From NCBI GenBank assembly GCA_023091665.1, contig JALJCQ010000017.1:3213501-3277500 (forward strand): a DNA stretch of 64,000 nucleotides, in the 5' to 3' direction. Of this stretch, positions 19,374 through 31,544 are shown piece by piece. Within the stretch, counting starts at the first letter, position 1. The number at the start of each line of letters is the position of its first letter. Below the pieces are notes generated by a model. The model had not been told where the DNA came from, did not search any database, and was given only the letters and a program-made list of their open reading frames with translations. This stretch comes from Pythium myriotylum. Lineage: Eukaryota; Oomycota; Peronosporomycetes; Pythiales; Pythiaceae. Made by a program: the position numbers and the translations under genes.

Positions 19374-20456
19374 ATGCTAGTCAAGTCTCTCTTCACGCTT
19401 GCTGTCGCAGCTGTGGCCTCGGCCACGACGTTGGCATCCCTGGCGGGCCTTCCAGTCTTCTTCTTCCACGGCGCAACGGGCAACCGCACGAATGGCGACA
19501 ACATCGGCAATGACCTTAAGGCCTCGGGCCACACGTATGTCGCGCTCAACTTTTGCGAGCGCGCGTGCTCCGTGCAGACATCTCTCTATGACCAAGTGCA
19601 CCTCGCGATCACGCAGATCCGCGGCATCATCCGTGAAAGCCCAGCCACGTACGCCAACGGATACCACTTCCTCGCGCATTCTCAGGGTGGCGTGATCGCG
19701 CGAGGCGTCGTGGAAGAGATGGATGATCACAATGTCCACTCGCTCGTAGCATTGGCAGGCGATGGCTCAGGAGGTTTCTTTGGTCCCCAGGAATCCGATC
19801 TACGTGCTCCGTTGCAAGTGCTTCTCCAAGCCCTTGGTCCCTTTGCTATTAGCAGCAGCGACTTCAACTTTACCAAGTACCAGGGCCACCCGACGACCTA
19901 CAAGGGCAAATTTCAGAAGGACTTTTCCGAGTTTGCTCTCGCTCGTAGTGACCTTCAGAAGTCCAATACGGTTGTGCAGGCATTCGTGCCGCCGGTCAAG
20001 TTCACCAAGACCAACTTTCTCGCAGTGAACCCTTTCTACCCAAAGGTCTACAACCTCGTGGACTGCGGCATCGATGCGGCGTGTAGGTTACAGCAGCTTC
20101 GTCGCAAGACCAACTTCCTGCGTCTCAATGCCTACCATTTGTTCGCGTCTCCGGCCGACGATATCCAGGCGCCGTGGCAGGTTAGTCTGCTGGGCAAGTA
20201 CAGCGAGCTCGAGTCGGTGGACGAGATCGAGTCCAAGTTCTCGACGCTCCGCGTGCTCAACGCAAGAGAAACGGAAGAGTACGTCAAGGATCTTTACGGT
20301 CTTCAGTCACTGGACAAGGCTGGGAAGCTCTTCTTTCATGAGATTGCAGGTATCGGCCACAACTGCTGGCTCTTCGACTACGTTGCACTGGGTAAGACCG
20401 AGACGTGCAAGTTCCTCCCCAACTACACGACCCACGTCAAGCCTGTGTTCGTCTAG
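19374..20456 (+). CDS. Secreted palmitoyl-protein thioesterase
   Basis: A 360-aa alpha/beta hydrolase of the PPT1 family, which removes fatty acyl groups from S-acylated proteins in lysosomes or outside the cell. Residues 1-21 form a signal peptide (MLVKSLFTLAVAAVASATTL). The oxyanion strand FFFHGATGN follows at residues 29-37. The nucleophile is Ser103 in LAHSQGGVIARG. The acid is the Asp in YGLQSLDKAGKL and the base the His in GIGHNCWLFDYV near the end. Cys residues around the substrate pocket (CERAC) are present. Length and domain order match the family, and no introns are needed. A vacuolar or apoplastic location is inferred from the signal peptide. Confidence 0.9.
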   Translation: MLVKSLFTLAVAAVASATTLASLAGLPVFFFHGATGNRTNGDNIGNDLKASGHTYVALNFCERACSVQTSLYDQVHLAITQIRGIIRESPATYANGYHFLAHSQGGVIARGVVEEMDDHNVHSLVALAGDGSGGFFGPQESDLRAPLQVLLQALGPFAISSSDFNFTKYQGHPTTYKGKFQKDFSEFALARSDLQKSNTVVQAFVPPVKFTKTNFLAVNPFYPKVYNLVDCGIDAACRLQQLRRKTNFLRLNAYHLFASPADDIQAPWQVSLLGKYSELESVDEIESKFSTLRVLNARETEEYVKDLYGLQSLDKAGKLFFHEIAGIGHNCWLFDYVALGKTETCKFLPNYTTHVKPVFV

Positions 20457-20605
20457 GCGAAATGCAGAGAAGAGCAACAGAACTACTGTAGGAAACAGTG
20501 CGGCGGTCTCTGTTCCTTTGATAGGATTTTAACAGTTCGCTTCACCACGAACAGGCTCATAACGATGCTAAAAAACTAATAGGAGTGGTCAAATATCAAG
20601 CCGTA

Positions 20606-22980
20606 TCACACAAAACACCACTCGAGCTCGGCTTGGATTGCCTGGCGTAGCGTGTAGTGCAACTCCACCGCGGTTGGTCGCTTTGCGGGATCAAACTCGA
20701 TGCAACTCAAGATAATGCGACGAATTGAGTCGGGACAGTCAGCGTGGAGCTTGGGCTTCAACGATGCCGTGCTGACGAGGTACGCAATCTTTGCATCCGT
20801 CAAAGACTCGTCGCGCGAGCGGTTGCCACTATATGGGTGATCGCATGCGTCTAGCTCGCACATGAGAATGCCAAAGGAGTAGATGTCAGCCTTCTCCGAG
20901 TACCGCTCGCCTTGAAGAACCTCTGGTGCGATCCACGCCGTCGTGCCCATGCCTCCAGTCATAGTCTCCTCAATACTCTCCCGACTGATGCCAAAGTCTC
21001 CGATCTTAGCAGTGTAATCGGCGGAGAGGAGGACGTTCCTTGTCTTCAGATCGCGGTGGATAATTGGCGCAGGGAACGAGTGTAGATAGACGATGGCCTC
21101 GATGATATCCGTGGCAAGCAGCGACTTGCAGCATGGGTCTGGGCGATCATTGAACCAGGAGAACCGCTTTCGCGATCGAGGTTTCTGCTTGTACGTGTGA
21201 AGAACAGACCGCAGGTCACCGTTGGCCATGAACTCGATGATGAGGCTCAAATCAAGCAAACTCGTCCAACTTAGCCCGATGAAACGAACAACTTTGGCGT
21301 GTTCCAGAGACGAGTGGAGACGGATCTCATCCATAAACCGGCGAAGAATCACCACCGACTCGGCCTTGTCTGGCGTGATCTGTTTCACAACCACATCTTT
21401 CGAAGAGAGTGTGGCTCGGTACACGATGCCAAAGCCTCCACGTGCGATCTCGGCGACAAACGTAATCTCCTCTGGTCGAAGGCGATAGCGGATCAGTTCC
21501 GGATCGTTACGGACATCGTTGACAAAAAATCCATTAGAGCTCAAGTCTTGAGACATCGAGTTGAGCGCTGCTCGGTCCCACGATACAACGGTCTTGGTTT
21601 GCGTGTTTGGGCCTTTGGTTTCCTTGGCGGTCACATTAGCAGCTTTCCGTCGTCGCTGGAAGACGAAAGCGATAAGTGCGCCGATGACTACCGCAGCAAG
21701 AACGAGGGAGCCGATGATAATTTGGTTTGTGGAGTTGCTGCTTTGGGAAGCACTACCAGCCGAAACAGGAGCTGGAGTTGTGTTGCTCGTCGTAGACGAA
21801 TTAATTGTGTTCGAGGACGTCGTCGACGACGATTGTGATTTGTCACTCACGGAAAGAGCTGGGTACTTGTCAGCAAAGTCAAGATCGGAAAACTGACAGC
21901 CCGACGAGGTTTCAGAGAACACCGTCATTTGCGAGCGAATGTCCGAGCACGTGAGTCCGGAGACGGTCGGTACTTGGAGTTTCATCGCCTTTAGAATCGG
22001 CAGATCAGACGCGCGAAAATCGAATGTTGAGATGACGTTTCCAGAAAGCGTCCTGTGACGAAAAGTTAGTCGACGAGGACGAAAACATCGCCGTGGATAT
22101 CCTACGTACATGGTCTGCAAAGTCCTGGGAAAGCTCACTCCACCGATCTCGGTCACCGCGCTGTCACTGCAGTCGCTGTGCAATGTGATTACAGCGAGGT
22201 TAGCAAGGTCTCATCAGCTCGAACCGATTTCAGTGACAACGCACAAGTAAGAGAGGCTGGAGGGGAGATTGAGCCCATAAAGAGACTTCAGCTGTCGATT
22301 TCCGCTGAGATAGAGTCGATCCAGCTTACTCGGGAAGACGAACGACTCAAGCGATGAAATTTGGGCTTTCCTTAGAAGCCTGTAGATCCACCAAACAGTC
22401 AAGGCAAGCGCAGCGAGCGGCCATTTCGTCTACACTCACAGCTCTGATAGCGACTTGGGCAATTGGCCTGCCTTTATCCTCGTGAGTGGGTTGAAATCCA
22501 GGTATCTACAGGAAAGAAAACGATGACTCAGAGACTCTCGGGAACGGGAGAGTAACGGAATCCCACTCACAATCGTTTCAGCGTGTCCGGGAAGAGGACA
22601 TTGTCGAGGTTCGTGAGCTGGTTGTTGGTGAGGTCGCTACATGCCGCAGCCACTCAACTCAGACCAGCAGTCTCTATGGCGCACTCGCGTTCCAAACTCA
22701 CACTTCTTTGAGTGTTGATCCGCTGGTGTTGAACGTCGTGATCGCATTGTCAGCGACAAACAGGCTCTGCACGCTCGGCACACTCAACACAGCGCCGATC
22801 GAAAGACTGTTGGCCTTGATACGATACTCGCCGGGTTCCTCGGACGCGACGCGCTCGATCTCGGTCTCTTCGCACGTCGGGGAGACGACAAGCGCTGTGG
22901 TCGTCGGATTTGCCGGGTCCACGACGAGCGTCGGGACCTTAGGAGCGACGAGACCTGAGCGAGCCCCTGTGCAGCTCATG
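20606..22980 (-). CDS. LRR receptor-like protein kinase A (spliced)
   Basis: Exon 1 starts around ATG 22980 and is followed by short exons, each carrying about one 22-24-residue LRR, joined by introns of about 55-75 nt. One intron is at 22105-22053 or a few bases off; others lie near 22640-22700, 22500-22570, 22380-22440 and 22185-22250. The main exon then gives the last LRR, a Ser/Thr-rich stalk, a membrane span (IIIGSLVLAAVVIGALIAFV) and a cytosolic kinase. The kinase is complete: Gly loop ARGGFGIVYRA, VVVKQI lysine, HRDLKTRN catalytic loop, DFG (IGDFGISRE) and WIAPEVL. It belongs to the tyrosine-kinase-like group. No clear signal peptide precedes the ATG used; an upstream leader exon is likely. 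First of three tandem paralogues. Confidence 0.85.
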
Positions 22981-23308
22981 GTGAAAGACGTTCTGAACCA
23001 GGATCGTTTGGATTCTCGAGCGAATCCACATTCTTTCCCGTGGGCATGTGGCGTCGACGCGTCAGAAACTTCTGGTGGAGGACGCAAGAGGTCCTTCAGC
23101 AATGTGACAACTTCGTGCGAGACCAGAGATCGTAGGAACACCAGATGGTGGCTGTTAGGTGATGGGACCTGAGTCGAACATCAACTTCAACAATCCAAGT
23201 GATCGACCGGATCACGAGTTATGGCTGTTCCATTTCGAGTCAGTTGTCCTAAAAATTCTTCTGACGCATTTGAGAACGACCCGCGACAATCTCGTCGTCA
23301 CAACTTTT

Positions 23309-25697
23309 TTACACGAATGCTGCGCTACGCGTGGCTTGCAGAGCCTTTCGTAGCTGGTAGTGCAGCTCAACGGCCGTCGGACGATTCGCAGGATTAAAGT
23401 CAAGGCACTGGAGGATGATCTGGTGGATGGATGGCGGGCAGTCATCTTGCAGCATGGGCTTCAACGCCGCTGTGCTCACGAGATACGCGATCTTTGCATC
23501 CGTCAAAGACGCATCACGCAAGCGGTTGACGGTATAGGGGTGGTCACACGCGTCCAGCTCACTCATCAAGATTCCAAATGAGTAGATGTCGGCTTTCTCC
23601 GAGTACCGTTCCCCTTGAAGAACTTCTGGAGCGATCCACGCCGTCGTGCCCCTACCGCCAGTCATCGTGGTCTCCACTGTTTCTCTGCTAATACCAAAGT
23701 CTCCGATCTTGGCCGTGTAATCGGCTGAGAGAAGAACGTTCTTTGCCTTCAAGTCGCGGTGGATTATCGGCGGTACAAACGAGTGCAAGTACACGAGAGC
23801 CTCTCCGATATCCGTCGCCAGCATCGACTTGCAGCAAGGGTCAGGAGTCTCATTGAACCATGAGAATCGTTGCCGCGTTCGAGGGCTTTGATTCTGCGTG
23901 AGAAGAAATGACCGCAAGTCCCCATTCGACATGTGCTCCAAGACGAGACCGAGGTCGAAGAGACTCGTCCAGCAGAGTCCAACGAATCGTACAATCTTCG
24001 CATGGTCGAGTCGAGAATGGAGCCGGATCTCATCCATGAACTGACGCAACGTTTGAATGGACTCGGCTTTCTCTGGCGATATCTGCTTGACGACGACATC
24101 TTGTGCACCGAGCTTTGCGTGAAAGACGATACCAAAGCCTCCCTTAGCAATCCTGCTCATGATCGAGATCTCCTCAGGACGCAGCCGATACGCGATGAGC
24201 TCTGGGTCGTTGCGAACGTCATTCTCGAAGAACCCGTTCGAATGCGAATCGTGCGAGAGGTTCCCACCGTCAGACCACGGAGCAGTCTGCGTTCTCGTTG
24301 CTCGATCCTTGCCGACTTCTCCGTCCGATTCCTCGTCACGTTTTGCCTTTCGGCGTCGCTGGAATACGAAAGCGATAATGGCACCGATGACCACGGCAAC
24401 CAGCACGAGCGCGCCAACGAGAATCTGGCTCGAGTTGCTTCCTCCGCTCGACGTCTTTGGAGGTGTCGGCGTGCTCTCACCTGAAGCAGCAGCCGGAGAC
24501 GGCGTCGACGGGAATGACGAACGCGACGATGACGATTCAGAGAGTGGCGGATACTTGTCAGCGAAGTCCAGATCAGTGAAGACACATCCCGATAAAGTCG
24601 AAGATAGCTTGGTGAGATTCGAGCGGATGTCGGTACACGAGAAATTGGCTACTGACGACGCCTGGATCGTCATACTTTTTAGAGTTGGAAGATCAGATGC
24701 ACGAAAGTCGAAGGCCGTAAGCGGGCTCTCTCCAATGATCCTGGCAGTAAAGAACATGGAGTTGAGATCGATCACTTCTTGGTGAATGGAACAAAAGAAT
24801 GTGCGTACATGGTTTGTAGAGATTTCGGGAAACTCACACCGACCACTTCAGTCACGACACCATCACTGCACTCACTGCACATAGGAAAACTGTCAGTGCC
24901 ACAGCAACTCGTTCACCATAACGACAATGTCGAGAACTACTCACAAGTAGGACACCGAGCTCGGCAGCTCGAGGCCGTAGAGTGACTTGAGCTGTCGGTT
25001 GCCGCTGAGAATGAGTCGATCGAGTTTGTTGGGGAACACAAAGGGCTGTAATGACTGGATTGCAGCCTTGCGGAAGAGCCTAGACGTCAACGACGAGATT
25101 AGTATTCCACCATGTTGACGTCGAACTCGGTGGAAGCGGACAGTTCACTCAGCGACGATGTAAGCTGGTTAGGCGTGATCTGTTTGATCTGGTTAAAATC
25201 CAGGTAACTAAGAAACGTGGGACGCTTTTCAGAACCAGGGATTCCCACGGGCATCACCAGACGTGAAACGGGAGGACTCACAGGCGTTTGAGTGTCGCCG
25301 GCAACTGGATCTTCTCGAGACTCGTGAGCTTGTTGTTTGTGAGGTCTCTAGTGAACATGAAATACAGATTTTGCAGCAATCAGCCCAGATTTCTGTCAGG
25401 CCAACGAAAGCCAAGGACCACTCACATTTCTTTGAGCGTAGAGCCGTTCCCATTGAACACTGTGATCGCGTTGTCAGCGACAAACAGGCTCTGCACGCTC
25501 GGCACGCTCAAGATTGCCCCAATCGATAGATTATTGGCCTTGATGCGATACTCGCCGGGTTCCTCGGATGCGATGGCCTTGATCTCGGTCTCCTCACAGG
25601 TTGGGGACACGACAAGTGCCGTGGTCGAGGGGTTTGCTGGGTCTACGACGAGCGTCGTGATCTTGGGCGCTGCGATTCCTGATCGATTGCAGCTCAT
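23309..25697 (-). CDS. LRR receptor-like protein kinase B (spliced)
   Basis: Same architecture and exon plan as gene A. Exon 1 runs from ATG 25697 to about 25430, then come single-LRR exons (with segments such as YLDFNQIKQITPNQLTSSL), then a main exon with the juxtamembrane LRR, stalk, membrane span (ILVGALVLVAVVIGAIIAFV) and kinase. Kinase motifs are intact: AKGGFGIVFHA, VVVKQI, HRDLKAKN, IGDFGISRE and WIAPEVLQGERYSEKADIY. Just upstream, in another frame, the minus strand encodes MAHRRLVVTLLLMSAWQ at about 25818, which looks like a signal peptide. An additional exon or a frameshift must join it to exon 1. Extracellular LRR ligand recognition coupled to a TKL kinase is the expected role; the ligand is unknown. 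Confidence 0.85.
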
Positions 25698-26067
25698 AGC
25701 TGGGACTAATCGAAATTACGTCTGGAGGGGAGTCGAGCCCGGTTGAATGCGTCCGACTCGGCCGTTCTTGCCACGCTGACATCAACAGCAACGTGACAAC
25801 GAGTCTCCGGTGAGCCATCGAAAATCGAAGATAATGCCTCCAGATGGCTGCCACGGTGGAGACGTTTGTGGATAGCTCAGATGACACGCTGGAATTGCGA
25901 CCTTCAACAGGCGTGACAACTTGCCCACACACTGACCACATCAGTGTGGTCCACAGTGAAGTGAGGAGGAGAGCGATGATCAACGAGGGGGGACAAGTGT
26001 TGTCCTCTCTCCCCCCGAGCGTGCACGACAATCCATTCTTCATTTTCATATTTATTCTCTTGATGCC

Positions 26068-28506
26068 TCAAACAAAATTCCACTCGAGTGCTGCCTCCCG
26101 TACTTTACGCAGATTATAATGCAGCTCCACAGCCGACGGACGCTTGGCAGCGTCGAAGTCGAGACATTCCATGATCAATTTCCGGATTGAGCCCGGGCAG
26201 TCGTCGTGGAGAGTGGGCTTCAACGATGCCGTGCTCACGAGGTATGCAATTTTGGCATCTGACATCGAGTCTTCATTCGTGCGGCTACTCCGGTACGGGT
26301 GATTGCATAAATCCATCTCACACATCAGAATGCCGAACGAGTAGATATCGGCCTTCTCCGAGTACCGCTCGCCTTGAAGAACCTCTGGCGCGATCCACGC
26401 CGTCGTGCCCATACCACCGGTCATGGTCTCTTCAGCGCTTTCCCGACTGATACCGAAGTCACCAAGCTTTGCGGTGTAATCCTCAGTGAGAAGCACGTTC
26501 TTTGCTTTCAAGTCTCGGTGAATGATCGGTGCCGAGAAGGAATGCAAGTACACGAGGGCCTCGATGATATCAGTGGCGAGAAGCGCCTTGCAGCGCGGCT
26601 CGCTAAAGTTTGTGAACCACGCAAACTGTTGCCGACCACGTGGCTCCTTCTGGTACACGCGCAGTAGAGAGTGGAGATCACCGTTCGGCATGTATTCCAT
26701 CACGAGACCCAAGTCGAAGAGGTTTGTCCAGCTCAGTCCGATGAACCGCACGATTTTGGCGTGGTCCAGCTTCGAGTAGAGCCGGATCTCGTCCATGAAC
26801 CTCCGCAATGTGTCTGACGACTCGGCTTTGTTTGGTGTGATCTGCTTAACGACGACGTCCTGACTGAAGAGCTTGGCACGGTATACGATTCCAAAGCCTC
26901 CCTTTGCGATCTCGTTGACGATCGTGATCTCTTCCTGCGGCAGCCGGTACGGGATCAGATTGACATCATTGCGGACGTCGTTATCTAGGAACCCGTTCGA
27001 ATTGGGCGGCGCCTCTACCACCATGTCGGATCGGCTTGCGGTTCGAGTCTTCGTCTTTGATCTAGTTGCCTTTGTGGTTTCTCCAGACTCTGAATGCCTG
27101 GCCTTCCGTCGTCGCTGGAAAACGAAGCCAATTCCAGCACCGACCAGAACTGCCACGAGCACAAGCACGCCGACGATAATGAGTTCACTCGAGTTTCCAC
27201 CTCCTCCTTTCGACGTCGCTGTTGTCGCGGACGGCGTTGAAGGAGACGATGGAGACGATGGTGACGTGTTCGAATCTGAGCTTAGCGACGGAGTTGGGGT
27301 TCCAGAGTTTGACGACGCTGAGGAGTCTGAAACAGTCAGCGCCGGGTATTTATCTGCGAAGTCGAGATCCGAGTATTGACACCCAGACAGCGAATCAGTG
27401 AAGACTGTGATCTTGGCGCGCGTGTCCGGACAGGAGAGACCGGTGACCGTAGTGATTTGAAGTTGTTTCATTTTACTCAGCGTCGACAAATCAGAGGCAC
27501 GGAAGTCAAAAGTCGTGACAGTAGCCCCGGTGACGACACTGCGCAAGCCACAAGAAGACAAAAACGAGTGAGTATCGTTCCTCCTCCAAGGGATGGTCAA
27601 CAGAAGAATGCGTACAATGTCTGCAAGGTCTTCGGAAAGCTGACGCCAGAGATGTCCTTCACGACCCCGTCGCTGCAATCCCTGTTCGACGAATTTGACA
27701 TCGTCAGACACAAAGATTCTAAGAACGCCTGACGAAGACATACAGAACAGAGAGCGTGTTTGGCAGCACCAAACCGTACAAGGACTGAAGTTGGCGGTTG
27801 CCGCTGAGATACAGCTTGTCCAACTTGCTTGGGAACACGAACGATTTCAGATCCTGGATCATCGCTTTTCGAAGGAGCCTGCAAGAGAAAGCATGTCAAT
27901 GTTCAGCCCGCTCGCTAGCAACAATCCCAAACAGACGTACAGCTCAGTCAGCGAGGATGGCAACTGCCCCGATTTGATCTTTGTCAGCGGGTTGAAGTCC
28001 AAGTATCTGCTCATGGAATTCTAAATATCAGCCACGACCAGAAAAGAAACAAATTCCTCCCGATCTCAACGCACATCCGCTTCAGCGTGTTGGGGAACTT
28101 GATGTTGTCGAGCGTCGTGAGCTGGTTATTCGTGATGTCACTACACCGCCGCAACGGATAAACGCCACACACAATTCCCGTCAGTCTCTTCTTTCGCAGC
28201 CTCGGGCAAACCGTCTTTCCTCGCGTACATTTCTTTCAACGTCGAGGTGCTCGCGTTAAACGCGGTAATCGCGTTATCCTTGACAAAGAGACTCTGTACG
28301 CTCGGCACGCTCAACACGGCGCCGATCGAGAGATTGTTGGCCTTGATGCGCAGCTCCCCGGGCTCTTCAGACGCCACGGCCTCGATCACGGTCTCCTCAC
28401 ACGTCGGGGAGACCACGATCGCTGTGTTCGTCGGATTGGCGGGGTCCACGACGAGCGTTGTGACCTTGGGCGCCGCGAGCCCCGAGCGCTTGCCCCGGCA
28501 GCTCAT
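26068..28506 (-). CDS. LRR receptor-like protein kinase C (spliced)
   Basis: Third tandem copy. Exon 1 starts near ATG 28506 (about 28506-28245), with LRR exons between about 28140 and 27560 and the main exon to 26068. The stalk is long and Ser/Thr/Pro-rich, followed by a membrane span (LIIVGVLVLVAVLVGAGIGF) and an RRRK stop-transfer. The kinase has AKGGFGIVYRA, VVVKQI, HRDLKAKN, LGDFGISRE and WIAPEVL, so it should be active. The frame upstream of the ATG is open for about 45 codons without another Met, so the N-terminus and signal peptide are uncertain. Genes A, B and C are all on the minus strand, spaced 300-400 bp apart. Confidence 0.85.
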
Positions 28507-29489
28507 GATGGTCGGTCGCTTTGACGAGTGCTTCGGTGGGGGCTCCGCACCATCGAGGCCACCGTGGCACCTGGACCTCGTGAGGAGCTCCTCCAGTGTC
28601 GCGGCGAGCGGACAGAGACAGAACGCCCGATCAACCAGCTGGTGATGGTGTTAACGACCCCTACCCCTAAAAGCGATTCGAATAAATAATCGGTATTTAA
28701 AGCAGATAATGTGGGATTTTGAGCTTCCGAAAATCAGCGATTTCGATTTCAACCCAAGCCTTGAAGCCTCTTTGCTGATCATCGCGATCGAACTTTGAGT
28801 CAAGCAGAATCTCGTCCCGCCGGGCTTTCTCTGACGCCAGGGTCCTCGTCTCCTAATTGAGGCACTGGGCTCATGGGTGACTCGGCACGAATGGAGCCAC
28901 CTCCGTCGCTGGATTTACTATTTAGTGCCCCCACTTCGTGAGCCACGACAATTCACCCACGACACGAGTGGGTCGGGGCGAAGATACCAGAAAGACAGCA
29001 CGGCGCAGCCACTCGCACTGAAGCCGCTGCTTATCCTCGTGGATTTGACAGGTCGCTTTTGCGAGGTTCGAAATTTTCTCTCTGATCGGAGACCGTTGGG
29101 GTCGGTCCTCAAAGAATCACGATGGCATCACCGACTCTCTTTTGTACAGTACAGCACGAGTATGATGGGTGCGACTTCTCGAATGTGACACCACCTGCGT
29201 CAGCTGGGGCATGGAGAGACCCGACATACACAAATTGTGTGCAGGTGTGTCCGGAAACCCATTCGCTTGAGCCACTCGCTGGCGACTCCAACGTGGCGAT
29301 AGGCGTAGCTTCAATTTGAACCCGTGAGAAAGGCGGGCACCAGGTCTGGTTGGTGATGATGCGTGGGCTGGTTCTTGAGGAAGCGCGCTGATATTTGTTG
29401 GAACAGGCACTGTGAGTTTCTCTTACGCGGATCCTCGTGGCGGTCGTGAGGCTCGAGCATCTGCGGCAGGACCATAGAGTATCGTTCGA
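28507..29489. other. Intergenic, about 1 kb
   Basis: Upstream of kinase C and downstream of the disabled membrane protein gene. The first 150 nt may include the leader exon of kinase C. The remainder shows no gene or repeat I can support. Confidence 0.4.
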
Positions 29490-31041
29490 CTATGGATAGT
29501 CGTCAGCAGTGGGCACGTGGAAACCGAAACGAAAGGAGAAGTCGGTGCCGTAATGCAGCAGCGAGAATTGAAGCAGCAACGAGAACCACGAGACCAGTTT
29601 GCCCTGGAACGACCACGCGTAGCGCTCGAGATGGAAGGCCAGTAGTGGCAGAGGTGACAGCTGGAATCGCACGCGCATGACCAGGGCCACGACGAGAAAA
29701 CTGAGCACCTGGAGACCGATGTAGAGTGACAATGAGAGTAGCGCCGGCACCAGTCGTCCGGGATGGAAGTAAAACTCGGCAATCGACAAATTGTACACGG
29801 CTGAAGAGAGCTGCGAGGCCACGGTAAGGTAGCCAGAGTAGAAAGATCGCCACTCGAGATCCTGCATGCGGCCGAGAATCTTCTCGGCCGCATGCAGGAT
29901 CTCGAGTGGCGATCTTTCTACTCTGGCTAGCTCCCGACGTCACGCGCCGGTTGTCGATTAGTTCTGGGGCTACAGATCCGGGCAAAATCATCCGTCGTGT
30001 CGTCTTCACAAGCGATCCGTAGCTGGAGAGCTGCTTCTCCAACCTCTTGTCGCTCAGGCCCGACAGTTCGAGATGGTTGATCGCTGTCGCAATGATTTTA
30101 TCCTGCGTGACGACCGATTGCTTGTCCATCATGTGCCGGATCTCGACGATGCTCTGGACAACGTCTACGCCGATGATGAGCACCGTCACAATCACAGACG
30201 GCGTCGACTGCATGATCATTGACTGGTACATCGTCGCAGCGATCGCGATGCTACCGACAATCATCTCGTCCGACTGCTCGAGAATTGGATCCGAGACCAT
30301 GCGGATCGACATCTTAAGAGCGTATTTGATCAATGGGAAGAGTAAGGTGAGCACGACTTCGAGCCACTCGTCGGAGGCATGGTAAGCAGCAGAGTACGCT
30401 TGGTAGATGGTCATTTGGCTGGTGTAGATCGCGATACAAGGAAGGTACGCCACGATTCGCTTTCGGAAAATGGCGGATTCTTGCAGCCGCGTGCGGAACA
30501 CCAAACAGTGGATAAAGCCGAAGCCCACGAAGCCTAGCACGTATACGAGTGTGACGTGGAATGGGATCGGGAACCGCCAGAATTTTATGCCGACCCACGA
30601 ACAGAATACGAGCCAAAGTGAGACAAAAGCGGACGTGACCATGATTTATGCGTTCGAGTAATCTTCATGGGAGATGCCGGCGTCAGCGCGGTAGGCGAGA
30701 GTAGTGGCCACAGTCGTAAACGAGACGCCGATTGCGAAGTGTGTCAAAAATGAGAGGCAGTTTGCTTTGTAGCCTTCGTTTGGGTCATTGAGGTGTATCA
30801 GAGGAAGGAATAACATCAAGGCGAGAGCTGGAAGTGGTGCGAGCACAATGACCCCAAGGATCCTGAGTCTTGAGGCGGACCCGAGGCACGCAACGAATTC
30901 CTTGCACTTGGAGACTGAACATCGCGCGACTACTTCGCGTCGGCGAGAGTATTCATGGCGATCAAATGATCCTGGCGGGGGTTTGGCGGTGAGGATTAAT
31001 GCAGGCCCAGGGCTGCTGATGGAGGAGTTGCGCGGATTCAT
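29490..31041 (-). pseudogene. Disabled copy of polytopic membrane protein
   Basis: Homologous over its length to the 511-aa protein at 14973-16508. Three lesions are visible. First, a TAA at 30646-30648 stands where the intact copy has a Thr codon (DYS-N-A-stop-IMVTS against DYSTATVMVTS). Second, about 11 nt are missing just before the block corresponding to ALEILQAAEKIL, shifting the frame. Third, a 100-bp inverted duplication at 29830-29929 replaces roughly 20 codons. The C-terminal segment after it (from about 29867 to 29490) is again in a good frame and ends TADDYP. Copy number rose by duplication into inverse orientation about 15 kb away. It should not make a full protein. Confidence 0.85.
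29830..29929. repeat. 49-bp-arm perfect palindrome
   Basis: Arms 29830-29878 and 29881-29929 are exact reverse complements separated by 2 nt. The right arm (read on the coding strand) is the normal gene sequence and the left arm its inverted copy. Such a structure arises by template switching at a replication fork and would form a cruciform. Confidence 0.95.
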
Positions 31042-31544
31042 TTCGAGAGAGCGATGAAAATGATGTTCCTGCCCCGTTCGTCAAGTCAGCACCGGAATTT
31101 GTCAATAAGAAACACAAACAATGCTCGTAAATAGCTCTGTGTCCGCTTTGTCTCAACAACCACAATGCCACGGACTCACCACGACGAAGACAGGGAACAG
31201 AGGACAGCAGACTAAGGAACCCTTACGACGATAGCCTCGTGTAAAAAAAGATCCACACCACTTGTATTGCGAGCGAATCGGGGAACGACTGAACCTGGCG
31301 AGCAAGCAACGATCCCTGAGCTTAATTTTTGTACCTGGTTCCTGTGCGCACGACTGGACGAGAGATTTTCCTCACGTTGCCAACTGAGGCGACGGCTTCA
31401 AATGGTTGCTTGAGCAGCCCAAGTTAATTAAGCCCAATCTACTGCTTGGTCCCTTTGTCATCTATCTGCAGGCTTCATTCTCCTATCTAATGAAATTATC
31501 TACATTCTACACTATTAGCAGCGACGAATTTCTCCCACCACGCT
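31042..31544. other. Intergenic, about 500 bp
   Basis: Between the disabled membrane protein gene (its 5' end) and the 3' end of the GPI mannosyltransferase. A/T-richer than surrounding genes. No gene or repeat seen. Confidence 0.4.
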
